Shown: positions 33,987-45,095, numbered from the stretch's first letter. The stretch is DNA of 64,000 nucleotides from Glycomyces tritici (GCF_030403505.1 NZ_JAUEMJ010000001.1:177834-241833); one strand, 5' to 3'. The notes: generated by a model not told the origin, from the letters alone. A program made the numbers and translations.

Positions 33987-35177
33987 ATGGACTTTCGGGA
34001 AGAGGCCGCCGCGATCGCGCCCGAGCTGATCGCGCTGCGCCGCGAACTGCACCGGATCCCCGAGATCGGGCTCGACCTTCCGAAGACGCAGGCGGCCGTG
34101 CTCGCGGCCCTGGAGGGCCTGCCGCTGGAGATCACGCTCGGCCGCACCTCGACGGCGGTCACGGCGGTCCTGCGCGGCGGCAGCCCCGGTCCGGTGGTGC
34201 TGCTGCGCGGCGACATGGACGCGCTGCCGGTGACCGAGGAGACGGGCGTCGAGTACACGTCCGAGCACGTGGGCACGATGCACGCGTGCGGCCACGACCT
34301 GCACACCGCCGGTCTCGTGGGCGCGGCGAAGCTGCTGTCGGCGCACCGGGCCGAGCTGGCCGGGGACGTGGTGTTCATGTTCCAGCCGGGCGAAGAGGGC
34401 CATGACGGCGCCGGCCACATGATCGCCGAGGGCGTGCTGGAGGCGGCCGGCCGCAGGGCCGATGCGGCCTACGGGCTGCACGTCATCTCGGACATGGTGC
34501 CGCGCGGGGTGTTCACGACGAGGCCGGGGCCGATGATGGCCGCTTCGTCGGGGCTGTTCGTGGACGTGCGCGGCAAGGGCGGGCACGGCTCGCGCCCGCA
34601 CGCGACGCTCGACCCGATCCCGGTGGCCGCGGAGATCGTCACGGCGCTGCAGTCGCTGGTGACGCGGCGGTTCTCGACGTTCGAGCCGATCGTCATCACC
34701 GTGGGGACGTTCCACGCGGGCACGCGGCACAACATCATCCCGGACAACGCGACGTTCGAGGCGACGGTGCGCACGTTCTCGGCCGAGGCCCTGGACCAGG
34801 TCGAGAAGGAGTCGGTGAAGCTCGCCGAGGACATCGCGACCGCGCACGGTCTCACGGCCGATGTGCGGTTCGAGCGCGAGTACCCGGCGACGGTGAACGA
34901 CGCGGACGAGGCGGCGTTCGTGGAGGCGACGGTGAAGGACGTGTTCGGCGAGGAGCGGTACACGGAGATGCCGTTCCCGGTCATGGGTTCGGAGGACTTC
35001 TCGCGGGTGCTCGAGGGCGTGCCGGGCAGCTACATGTTCTACGGCGCGACGATCCTGGACGACCCGAACGAGGCGGCCTCCAACCACTCGCCGAGGGCGG
35101 CCTTCGACGACAGCGTCCTCGCCGACGGCGCCGCGCTCCTGGCGGAACTCGCCGTGAGGCGCATGGCCCGCGGTTAG
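33987..35177 (+). CDS. M20D amidohydrolase (aminoacylase/IAA-amino-acid hydrolase type)
   Basis: A 396-aa cytoplasmic enzyme; ATG 33987 follows CAGGAG. Metal ligands lie in MHACGHDLHTAG (Cys and His), PGEEGHDGAG and the late NHSPRAAFDD. GKGGHGSRPHATLDP gives the lid-domain His that works in the partner subunit. The M20D family cleaves N-acyl amino acids or similar amides. It is shorter and more complete than the Tat-exported relative at 12311. The gene stands alone behind a terminator. Confidence 0.9.
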   Translation: MDFREEAAAIAPELIALRRELHRIPEIGLDLPKTQAAVLAALEGLPLEITLGRTSTAVTAVLRGGSPGPVVLLRGDMDALPVTEETGVEYTSEHVGTMHACGHDLHTAGLVGAAKLLSAHRAELAGDVVFMFQPGEEGHDGAGHMIAEGVLEAAGRRADAAYGLHVISDMVPRGVFTTRPGPMMAASSGLFVDVRGKGGHGSRPHATLDPIPVAAEIVTALQSLVTRRFSTFEPIVITVGTFHAGTRHNIIPDNATFEATVRTFSAEALDQVEKESVKLAEDIATAHGLTADVRFEREYPATVNDADEAAFVEATVKDVFGEERYTEMPFPVMGSEDFSRVLEGVPGSYMFYGATILDDPNEAASNHSPRAAFDDSVLADGAALLAELAVRRMARG

Positions 35178-35188
35178 CGGAGACAGGT

Positions 35189-35221
35189 GCAGGGGCGGCC
35201 CGCATTGCGAGCCGCCCCTGC
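35189..35221. terminator. Bidirectional hairpin terminator
   Basis: GCAGGGGCGGC and GCCGCCCCTGC form an 11-bp perfect stem with an 11-nt loop between the M20D gene and the convergent lyase-like gene. Confidence 0.7.
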
Positions 35222-35230
35222 CCGTTGCCT

Positions 35231-36085
35231 TCAGTGCTCGATGCGCACCAGCTCGCCGATCTCCAGGGCCGACCAGACCGCGCCGTCGGGGGCGATCGCG
35301 ATGCCGTGCGGCTCACTGGCTTCGACCGGCAGGTCGTGGCCGGTGACGTTCCCTTCCGCGTCCACGTGGCCGATCCGGTTGCCGCCCCATTCGGTGAACC
35401 AGCAGCCGCCATCGGCGTCGGCGACCACCGCGTGCGGCTTCGCGCCTTCGCGCAGAGCGACGGCCGTGACGGTGCCGTCCGCGTCGATGTGCCCGACGCG
35501 GTCGCCCATGATGTCGGCGAACCACACCCCGCTCGCCCCGGCCGCGATGCCGACCGGCGCGGCCCCTTGCAGCGCAAGGGGTATCACCGTCACCGCGCCG
35601 TCCTCGCCCACGCGCCCGACCGAGGCCGCGGCGTTGAGCGTGAACCACAGGTCGCCGCCGGGGGCGAGCGCGATGGCCGAGGGGAAGCCGCCCTGGTGCG
35701 GGATCGCGAACCGCGTCAGCGCCCCGTCCGGGCCGATGCGTCCGATGTGGTCGGCGGCGCTCTCGGTGAACCACGCCGCGCCCGCGCGGTCGACCGCGAT
35801 GCCGTACGGCCCTGCGCCTTCGGCCAGCGGCACTTCGCTCAGTTGGCCGTCCGCGCCGATGCGGCCGATCCTGTCGGCCTTGTACTCGGTGAACCAGGCC
35901 GCGCCGTCGGGCGCGACGGCGATGACCGTCGGCTGCGAGCCCTCGTCCAGGTCCCAGTAGGCCGGCTCGCCGCCCTCGGGGCCGATGCGGCCGACCCGGC
36001 CGCCTTCGGCCACGGTGAACCAGGTCGTCCCGTCCGCCGCGAACGCGATCCCGTACGCGCCCTTGGCCACTGCGATGGCCTCCAT
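35231..36085 (-). CDS. Virginiamycin B lyase-like beta-propeller (streptogramin lyase)
   Basis: A 284-aa seven-bladed propeller; ATG 36085 follows GAAGGGAGA. Repeats of about 42 residues each end in WFTE.xx.xIGRI-type strands. The last two blades closely follow staphylococcal Vgb: KPHAVV, WFTEWGGNRIG, then EPHGIA and ALE. The Vgb catalytic pattern is kept as His218, Glu258, His260 and Glu275. Vgb linearises type B streptogramins by lyase opening of the ester bond. No export signal is present, in keeping with Vgb. Chromosomal homologues without resistance function exist, so activity is inferred. It stands alone, without a dedicated regulator. Confidence 0.85.
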   Translation of the reverse strand: MEAIAVAKGAYGIAFAADGTTWFTVAEGGRVGRIGPEGGEPAYWDLDEGSQPTVIAVAPDGAAWFTEYKADRIGRIGADGQLSEVPLAEGAGPYGIAVDRAGAAWFTESAADHIGRIGPDGALTRFAIPHQGGFPSAIALAPGGDLWFTLNAAASVGRVGEDGAVTVIPLALQGAAPVGIAAGASGVWFADIMGDRVGHIDADGTVTAVALREGAKPHAVVADADGGCWFTEWGGNRIGHVDAEGNVTGHDLPVEASEPHGIAIAPDGAVWSALEIGELVRIEH

Positions 36086-36201
36086 TGCCGATCTCCCTTC
36101 GCCGCATGACTCCGTACGTTGCGCAACATTAGTGCGGGTGATCAAGAGGGCCGAGCGGCCCACCGCGGCCCCCGAATGCATGAGGCCGTGGGTTTCAGGC
36201 C

Positions 36202-36705
36202 CTACTGCTGGAGGTCGGCGACCACGCGGTCGACGATCTGATCGGGCGAGGCGGCGACGTCGACGGTGATGCCGTCCTCGTCGTCGCCGAGCTCCTCGAG
36301 GGCGGCGAACTGGGAGGCGAGCAGGCTGGGCGGCATGAAGTGCCCGCTGCGCGAGGCCAGGCGCGCGGCGATGACCTCCCGCGTGCCGTGGAGGTGCACG
36401 AAGTGGACGCGGGCGCTCGCGCCGCGCAGCACGTCCCGGTACTCGCGCTTGAGCGCCGAGCAGGTGACGACGGTGCCCTGGCCCGCCTTGTCCTGCATGC
36501 TGATCCAGTCCCGGAGCGTCCGCAGCCACGGCCCCCGGTCGGCGTCGGTGAGCGGGATTCCGGCGCTCATCTTGGCGATGTTCGCCTCCGGGTGGAACTC
36601 GTCGGCCTCGGCCATGGGCCAGCCGAGCCGGTCGGCCAGGAGCCGCGCCACGGTGCTCTTGCCCGAGCCCGAGACCCCCATGACCACTAGGCAGGTGGTC
36701 GCCAT
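36202..36705 (-). CDS. gntK: Gluconokinase
   Basis: A 167-aa P-loop kinase; ATG 36705 follows [21 protein letters not shown] is the Walker A loop. EADEFHPEANIAKMSAGIPLTDADRGPWL is the gluconate-kinase signature. CSALKREYRD and SRSGHFMPPSLLASQFAALEEL complete the family pattern. It makes 6-phosphogluconate from gluconate. It is divergent from an FCD-type GntR regulator about 140 bp away, the usual partner, but no permease gene is adjacent. Confidence 0.93.
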   Translation of the reverse strand: MATTCLVVMGVSGSGKSTVARLLADRLGWPMAEADEFHPEANIAKMSAGIPLTDADRGPWLRTLRDWISMQDKAGQGTVVTCSALKREYRDVLRGASARVHFVHLHGTREVIAARLASRSGHFMPPSLLASQFAALEELGDDEDGITVDVAASPDQIVDRVVADLQQ

Positions 36706-36847
36706 GGACCCCTCCTCATCGAAAGGCTGAACGTAGTGACCGGAAAGGTAACACCAATTGCACTACCATGCCAACACGGACCGTATAGGATTCGCACATG
36801 GGCGACATTCACGGGGATACACCGCGCCACCGGCAGTGGACGGCGGC

Positions 36848-37702
36848 ATGATCGAGCGGCGCCACCCGTCCGGCACCGGCCTCCACGATCCCATCGTCGA
36901 GAAGCTGGGCATGGAGATCGCCGCGGGCGAACTCCCGACCGGGCACGTCCTCACCCTCGACGGGCTCCAGGATCGCTTCGGCGTCTCCCGCACCGTCGCC
37001 CGCGAGGCCATGCGCATCCTCGAGTCCATGGGCCTCGTCCAGTCCCGCCGCCGCGTCGGCATCACCGTCCGCCCCATCGCCGACTGGAACGTCTTCGACC
37101 CCAGGGTCATCTGGTGGCGCCTCTCCGGCCCCGCCCGCGGCGACCAGCTGCGCTCGCTGACCGAGCTCCGCATCGCCGTCGAACCCCTCGCCGCCGGCGC
37201 CGCCGCCCGCTCCGCCACCGCCGCCCAGCGGGCGCGCGTGGTCGAGCTCGCCACCCTCCTGCGCACCCTCGGCGAAGCGGCCGACCTGACCGAGTTCATG
37301 GAACGCGACGTCGAGTTCCACGAACTCCTCCTGCAGGCCAGCGGGAACGAGATGTTCGCCGCGCTCGCGGAGGTGGTCGCCGCGGTCCTGCGCGGCCGCA
37401 CCCAACTCGGGCTCATGCCCCACAAGCCGGTCCCCGAGGCCATGGACCTGCACGACGCGGTCGCTTCGGCGATCGCGGACGGCCGGTCCGCCGAGGCCGA
37501 GGCCGCCATGCGGGCGCTCCTGGTCGAGGTCCGCACCGCAATGCTCCCGGGCTTAGTACCGCCCTGGTCGCCGCGCGACCCTCCCCGACGATTCTCCGTC
37601 CGATCTGCGCCATGTGACACGCCGCTTCGGGTACCCCGTTGCTGCGCGCGACGATCCCCTTCGTGCGCACCGCCACACCCGACCCCTTGCAACTTGCTGT
37701 AG
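36848..37702 (+). CDS. FCD-domain GntR-family regulator with unusual C-terminal tail
   Basis: A regulator of 284 codons as read. The N-terminal winged helix is LHDPIVEKLGMEIAAGELPTGHVL, then RFGVSRTVAREAMRILESMGLVQSRRRVGITV. A FadR/FCD ligand domain follows (LTELRIAVEPLAAGAAA, then MERDVEFHELLLQASGNEMF, and DLHDAVASAIADGRSAEAEAAMRALL). The normal family end falls near residue 235. The remaining about 50 residues are Pro, Arg and Cys-rich and look like out-of-frame translation. TAG at 37554-37556 in a neighbouring frame would give the expected length, so a frameshift is likely. It is divergent from gluconokinase and probably senses gluconate or its phosphate. ATG 36848 has only a weak ribosome site. 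Confidence 0.8.
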   Translation: MIERRHPSGTGLHDPIVEKLGMEIAAGELPTGHVLTLDGLQDRFGVSRTVAREAMRILESMGLVQSRRRVGITVRPIADWNVFDPRVIWWRLSGPARGDQLRSLTELRIAVEPLAAGAAARSATAAQRARVVELATLLRTLGEAADLTEFMERDVEFHELLLQASGNEMFAALAEVVAAVLRGRTQLGLMPHKPVPEAMDLHDAVASAIADGRSAEAEAAMRALLVEVRTAMLPGLVPPWSPRDPPRRFSVRSAPCDTPLRVPRCCARRSPSCAPPHPTPCNLL

Positions 37703-37955
37703 TACATCACGCGTCACATACCCAGACAGGAAAGCACGACACCCGAACGGCAAGCAGCAGACCGAAACCCACCGCGATCCCTTGTGCGGCATGCACCCCC
37801 AGCGCAGTCTCGACCGTCCGACCAGACCGTATTTGGGCGGCGACACGGCGTTTCTCCTGGTCTGACCAGTGAGGCACGGTCAGTAACCGCATAGCATGTG
37901 CCACAACACCACCCCGGCCCACAAGGTCGCGACACCACCGCAGATCGGACCAGCC
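37703..37955. other. Intergenic region with FadR-type operator candidates
   Basis: About 250 bp without a convincing gene. It holds the palindrome at 37857-37869 and a partial copy near 37812-37825 (GTCCGACCAGACC). I see no RNA gene. Confidence 0.5.
37857..37869. promoter_or_regulatory. FadR-like palindromic operator candidate
   Basis: CTGGTCTGACCAG is a perfect inverted repeat around a central T. It fits the TGGTCnGACCA pattern of FadR-type GntR proteins. An FCD/FadR-family regulator gene ends about 155 bp upstream, and the unrecognised gene at 37956 begins about 90 bp downstream. Confidence 0.6.
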
Positions 37956-39029
37956 ATGCCCGAGTTCGCACCAGTGCGATTGCCGCACTACGACGGCCAA
38001 GGGCCGCATTCGCTCCTCGCCGATGTCGCCGCCTGGACCGGCTCCGAGCCGATGCACCGGCTCCTCGCCCTCTTCGGCGGCAGCCTCCCCGGCACCGGCA
38101 CCGCCGAGGACCTCGCCTACCTCGAGGCCTTCTCCGCCGACCACTGGGACTTCCGCGCCGGCCGCGAGCGCCACGAGACCGCGCCGCAGCCGCTCACCCC
38201 CGAGCACGAGCACTCCGCGACCCAGGCGGCCCTGGCCCTCGGCCTCGGCGCCGTGGCGACGCCGCGCCTCCCGCACTACACGCACGTCCTGGTCCTCGGC
38301 GGCCTCGTCGCCTCCTGCCTCTTCCGCACCCGCTTCGCCGCCGAGCTCCTGGAGAGCGGCATCGGCGCCGACCACGTGACGGGCGTCGGCGGCTTCCGGC
38401 CGCTCGGCGAGCCCGACCTCGAATCCGCGGTCCTCAGCGGCATCGACTGCGGCGGTTACGAAGTGGACGCCATCGAGGCGAGCCTCAAGCGCGCCTTCAA
38501 GATCACCGGCGACCCGCTCGTCGACGAGGGCGGCGACCCGCGCCGCGACCCCGGTCGGGCGTGGAAGGTCGCGACCTACACCGACGGCCCGGCCACCACC
38601 GTCCGGGCCGTGGCCGCACCGTCCTCGCAGCCGGGCCGCCGCCGCGCCGACACCGTGGACACCTGCCGGTTCTGGGCCGACCGCGTCGCCGACCTCACCC
38701 CCGGCGACAGCGTCCTCGTCGTCACCTCCGCGCCTTACACCGCCTTCCAGCACTGCGACGCGATCACCCACATGGGACTCCCCTACGGCTGCATCGTCGA
38801 CACGGTCGGCGTCGACCCCGCCACCCTCCCCGAGCCGCACTTCCGCAAGCACCACACCGCGAGCGGCTACCTCCAGGAGGTCCGCTCGGCCATCCGCTCC
38901 ATGCGCCGGCTGTACCACACCGCCTACGCCGCGATCCAGACCCCGATCCGGCCCGTCGAGACCGCGGTCGGGTGGCGTTTAACGCTCAAGGGCCGGCACG
39001 AGCGGCGGCGCCGCTCGCAAGACCGGTGA
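37956..39029 (+). CDS. Protein of unknown function
   Basis: A 357-aa soluble protein I do not recognise (ATG 37956 chosen; ATG 37896 is also in frame). The centre has a Rossmann-like alternation: HVLVLGGLVASCLFRTRFAAELLESG, then GGFRPLGEPDLES, and later SVLVVTSAPYTAFQHCDAITHMGLPYGCIVDTVGV. The C-terminus is strongly basic (KGRHERRRRSQDR). The pattern could be an NAD-, SAM- or nucleotide-sugar-like fold or a DUF218-like exopolysaccharide-related fold, without clear active-site residues. It follows the FadR-like palindrome and may be controlled by the FCD regulator. Confidence 0.6.
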   Translation: MPEFAPVRLPHYDGQGPHSLLADVAAWTGSEPMHRLLALFGGSLPGTGTAEDLAYLEAFSADHWDFRAGRERHETAPQPLTPEHEHSATQAALALGLGAVATPRLPHYTHVLVLGGLVASCLFRTRFAAELLESGIGADHVTGVGGFRPLGEPDLESAVLSGIDCGGYEVDAIEASLKRAFKITGDPLVDEGGDPRRDPGRAWKVATYTDGPATTVRAVAAPSSQPGRRRADTVDTCRFWADRVADLTPGDSVLVVTSAPYTAFQHCDAITHMGLPYGCIVDTVGVDPATLPEPHFRKHHTASGYLQEVRSAIRSMRRLYHTAYAAIQTPIRPVETAVGWRLTLKGRHERRRRSQDR

Positions 39030-39107
39030 TTTCACCGATGCGCTAAAGCCGGGACCAGGGAATATTTACGTCCATCACTTGATGAGTCACGTCAAGGAGG
39101 ACGCAAC

Positions 39108-39998
39108 ATGGACTCAACCCTCACCCGCAGGCGCACCTCGATCGCCGCCCTGCTCGCAGCCGTGCTCGCCGCGATGATTGGCATCGGCGCCACCGCCTTC
39201 CCCGAACCGGCGGCCGCACAGAACCCGTACCAGCGCGGACCGAACCCGACTGAATCGAGCATCGAAGCCCTCCGCGGCTCCTACTCGACCTCGAGCACCA
39301 GCGTCTCCTCGCTCGTGATCGGCTTCGGCGGCGGCACGATCTACTACCCGACCACCACCTCGGACGGCACCTTCGGCGGGGTCGTCATCGCCCCCGGCTT
39401 CACCGCCTACGAATCCTCGATCGCCTGGCTCGGCCCCCGCCTCGCCTCGCAGGGCTTCGTGGTCTTCACCATCGACACCAACACCACGCTCGACCAGCCG
39501 GGCCAGCGCGCCGACCAGATCCAGGCGGCGCTCGACTACCTCACCGAGAGCAGCACCGTGCGGGGCCGCGTGGACGCCGACCGCCTCGCGGTCATGGGCC
39601 ACTCGATGGGCGGCGGCGGCTCCCTGGAGGCCGCCCGCGACAACCCGGACATCAAGGCCAGCATCCCGATGACCCCGTGGCACACCACGAAGAACTGGTC
39701 CACGCTGTCGACGCCGACCCTGATCTTCGGGGCCGAGAACGACTCCGTCGCCTCGGTCGGCTCGCATGCCGAGCCGTTCTACACCTCGATTCCCGGCAGC
39801 GGGAACGACAAGATGTACGTCGAATTGAACGGGGCCTCGCACTTCGCCCCGAACTCCTCCAACACCACGATCGCGAAGTACTCGATCTCCTGGCTCAAGC
39901 GCTTCGTGGACGACGACACGCGGTTCGACCAGTTCCTGTGCCCGCTGCCGAACGAGTCCGCCGTCGAGGAGGCCCGCGGCACCTGCCCGCTCGGCTGA
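39108..39998 (+). CDS. Secreted polyester hydrolase (cutinase / PET-hydrolase family)
   Basis: A 296-aa exported alpha/beta hydrolase; ATG 39108 follows CAAGGAGGA. A signal peptide (about residues 1-38, ending AAAQ) precedes a mature domain starting NPYQRGPNPTESSIEA, typical of actinobacterial cutinases such as those of Thermobifida. The triad is Ser166 (GHSMGGGG), Asp212 (AENDSVA) and His245 (GASHFAPNS). Met167 and residue 98 form the oxyanion hole. TPWH gives the substrate-binding Trp191. Cys278 and Cys293 suit the conserved C-terminal disulfide. Residue 98 is Phe (APGFTA) where characterised relatives mostly have Tyr. It should hydrolyse cutin-like and possibly aromatic polyesters outside the cell. 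Confidence 0.92.
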   Translation: MDSTLTRRRTSIAALLAAVLAAMIGIGATAFPEPAAAQNPYQRGPNPTESSIEALRGSYSTSSTSVSSLVIGFGGGTIYYPTTTSDGTFGGVVIAPGFTAYESSIAWLGPRLASQGFVVFTIDTNTTLDQPGQRADQIQAALDYLTESSTVRGRVDADRLAVMGHSMGGGGSLEAARDNPDIKASIPMTPWHTTKNWSTLSTPTLIFGAENDSVASVGSHAEPFYTSIPGSGNDKMYVELNGASHFAPNSSNTTIAKYSISWLKRFVDDDTRFDQFLCPLPNESAVEEARGTCPLG

Positions 39999-40108
39999 TC
40001 CCGTCAGGACGCATCGGGCGGCGGCCTTCACGGGCCGCCGCCCGATCGGCGCGCACCGGTTGACGCGGTCCGGTTGGCGCGGTCCGATCGGCACCACCCG
40101 ACCCCTTT

Positions 40109-40126
40109 AAACCGACCGGTCGGTTT
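40109..40126. promoter_or_regulatory. Perfect 18-bp palindrome over a promoter (TetR-type operator candidate)
   Basis: AAACCGACCGGTCGGTTT is a perfect palindrome just upstream of a TACGAT hexamer (40129-40134), which lies 6 nt before ATG 40141. The ACCGACCGGTCGGT core is the shape bound by many TetR-family repressors. No TetR gene lies nearby. Confidence 0.65.
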
Positions 40127-40128
40127 TG

Positions 40129-40134
40129 TACGAT
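40129..40134 (+). promoter_or_regulatory. -10 hexamer of leaderless LuxR gene
   Basis: TACGAT, 6 nt before ATG 40141, directly after the 18-bp palindrome. Confidence 0.5.
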
Positions 40135-40140
40135 GAACGG

Positions 40141-41775
40141 ATGGGACGGAGCGCACTGCGGCACCCCGACCGGGCCGCACCGCCCGCTCGGCACTCCCAC
40201 CTGGCCGCCACAGTCCGCCGCCTCGACGACGGCAGCCTCGCCCTCGTCGTCGACCCCGCCGACGCGCACCTGCTTCAGGACGCGAACCGCTCGGGCGCAA
40301 CGCTCACCGTCAGGGTCGCCCGCGGCGCGATCGAGGACGCCGCGCGGCGCGCGCTCGCCGCCGGCACCCGCACGCTCGCCGCAGGGCCCCTCGGCGACGC
40401 GTACGCGACCTTCGCCCAAGCCGCCGCACTCGCCGCCGAGACCGCCCCCGCACTCGCGGTCACCGCCATCGCCGCCGCCACCGGAGCCGCCTGGTCGGCG
40501 GGCGACCGGCGGGCCTGCGCCGGCGCGCTCGCCGCCGCCCGGCGCCTCCTCGAACCCCACGCGGACAGCGCGTCCACCCCGCTCCTCGACTACCTCACCG
40601 GACTCCGCGGCCTCGTCGAAGCGTCCCCGGGCGCGGCCATCGCCCCGCTCGGCCGGGTCCTCGCCCGCGCCGACGAGGACGACGCCCCCGACACCCTCCA
40701 CTACGCCGCCGTCGCCGCGCTGCTGCTCGGCGACGCCCCCGCCTCGGCCCGGATCGGCATGCGCGCCTTGGCCGCCGCGCGCAGCCGGGGCCGCGACGAC
40801 CTGCTCCCCCAAGCCCTCGAATACCTCGCCTACGCCGAAATGCGCGCCGGCCGCCACGCCCCCGCGCGGGCCCACGCCCTCGAAGGCCTCACCGCCGCGA
40901 TCCGGACCGGCCGCGTCAACACCGCCGCCCACCACCGCGCGGTCCTCGCCCTCACCGCCTCGGTCGAAGGCGACGTCGCCGAGGTCGAAACCCAAGCGGC
41001 GCAAACACTCGCGGTCGCCCGGAAGCACCGCCTCGCACAGACCGGCACCCTCGCCGAATGGGCCCTCGCCAGGGCCGACCTGAGCCGGGGCCGACCAGAA
41101 GCCGCCGCCTCCCGCCTCCAGGCCCTCGTCCGGCCCGGCGGCGGCCACTTCGCGATCCGGCCGCTGCTCATGCCGTGCTTCATCGAGGCCGCGGTCCTCG
41201 CGGGCCGCCCGGAGGAGGCGCGCCCGGTGGCCGAGGAACTGCGCCTGTGGGCCGGGTTCGGCATCGACCGCGGGGCCTTCGCGGCGCTGGCCCGGTCCCA
41301 GGCGCTCCTGGACGGCGGCGACGGTGCGGACGCGCTGTTCCGGCGCTCGCTCCAACTGCACCCGGCCGACGGCGGCGACTTCGAGCGTGCCCGCACACTG
41401 CTGCTCTACGGCAAGTGGCTCCGCCGGCGCCGCCAACCGGGCCGGGCCCGCACGGTGCTGCGCAGCGCCCTGCACGGCTTCGAACGCTGCGGCGCGGCGG
41501 GCTGGGCGGTGCAGGCGAACGAGGAGCTGCGGGCGACGGGCGGACAGCCGAAAGCGCCGGCACGCCCCACCGCTCCCGGTGACGAAGGCCTGGCGGCCCT
41601 CACGCCGCACCAGCGGCGCATCGCGGGACTCGTCGCGACGGGTGCGACGAACCGGGAAGTGGCGCAGGCGCTCTCGCTGAGCGTCCGCACCGTCGACCAC
41701 CACCTGCGGAACATCTTCGCCGCCTTGGGCGTGCGCTCCCGAGTCGAACTGGCGAGGCTCGTCCCTCGGTCGTAG
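40141..41775 (+). CDS. LuxR-type regulator with helical repeats, lacking the LAL ATPase domain
   Basis: A 544-aa regulator. The last about 60 residues are a LuxR helix-turn-helix (LTPHQRRIAGLVATGATNREVAQALSLSVRTVDHHLRNIFAALGV). Residues about 70-470 are Ala-rich paired helices like the TPR region of large LAL regulators. A normal LAL protein of 900 or more residues starts with a P-loop ATPase, but no Walker A or B motif exists here. It is thus a short form with only the sensor repeats and DNA-binding domain. Its promoter carries a perfect palindrome, so another repressor, perhaps TetR-type, controls it. It lies beside the polyester hydrolase gene, but a link is unproven. Confidence 0.8.
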   Translation: MGRSALRHPDRAAPPARHSHLAATVRRLDDGSLALVVDPADAHLLQDANRSGATLTVRVARGAIEDAARRALAAGTRTLAAGPLGDAYATFAQAAALAAETAPALAVTAIAAATGAAWSAGDRRACAGALAAARRLLEPHADSASTPLLDYLTGLRGLVEASPGAAIAPLGRVLARADEDDAPDTLHYAAVAALLLGDAPASARIGMRALAAARSRGRDDLLPQALEYLAYAEMRAGRHAPARAHALEGLTAAIRTGRVNTAAHHRAVLALTASVEGDVAEVETQAAQTLAVARKHRLAQTGTLAEWALARADLSRGRPEAAASRLQALVRPGGGHFAIRPLLMPCFIEAAVLAGRPEEARPVAEELRLWAGFGIDRGAFAALARSQALLDGGDGADALFRRSLQLHPADGGDFERARTLLLYGKWLRRRRQPGRARTVLRSALHGFERCGAAGWAVQANEELRATGGQPKAPARPTAPGDEGLAALTPHQRRIAGLVATGATNREVAQALSLSVRTVDHHLRNIFAALGVRSRVELARLVPRS

Positions 41776-41884
41776 CGGTCTGCGCACGCGAAGCGTGCGG
41801 CCTGCTGCCGCCGTCCTCGGCGATCGGAGCGACGAGCCCATACCTCTTCATCGATATATCTTTGATAGGCACGGCGGTAAACGA

Positions 41885-41927
41885 GCGGCGGAGCCGGACC
41901 GCCTGGGGACGGTGCCGGCTCCGCCGC
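41885..41927. terminator. Bidirectional hairpin terminator
   Basis: GCGGCGGAGCCGGACC pairs with GGTGCCGGCTCCGCCGC (one bulged base) between the LuxR gene and the convergent malate synthase gene. Confidence 0.65.
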
Positions 41928-41950
41928 GAGGGGGCCGCTCAGTGCGGTGC

Positions 41951-43576
<1,626 letters not shown>

Positions 43577-43648
43577 GTGGTCCTCCTCATGTGGCAGTGC
43601 GGGAGCCGGCGCGGGCCGGCTCGACGCAGCGGACTGGTCGCAGGGCAG

Positions 43649-44965
<1,317 letters not shown>

Positions 44966-45095
44966 CGTCGGCTCCGAGCATTCGGGGCCGCAGCAGCGGC
45001 CATTACTTGCAGGTAACAACAATCTTTCATTCGTGTCCACGCCTGAGTAGCGGTTTGCGGTGGAAAGATCGTCAGTTCTTCGCAATACTGGGGAA
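44966..45095. promoter_or_regulatory. Divergent control region, isocitrate lyase / RamB-like regulator
   Basis: This 130-bp region must hold both promoters. TTGCAGG near 45006, GGTTTGCGG at 45053 and TTCGCAA near 45080 loosely resemble half-sites of the RamB TTTGCAAA-type motif, but none is perfect. AATACT lies 6 nt before ATG 45096 and may be the regulator's -10. Confidence 0.4.

Noticed and set aside
37703..37955. A tRNA or small RNA in the gap after the FCD regulator
   Set aside because: No cloverleaf arms or conserved TTCRA loop could be found; only operator-like repeats are evident.
44966..45095. Perfect RamB operator before aceA
   Set aside because: Only loose TTTGC or TTCGCAA half-sites are present, so I list the region without claiming a site.
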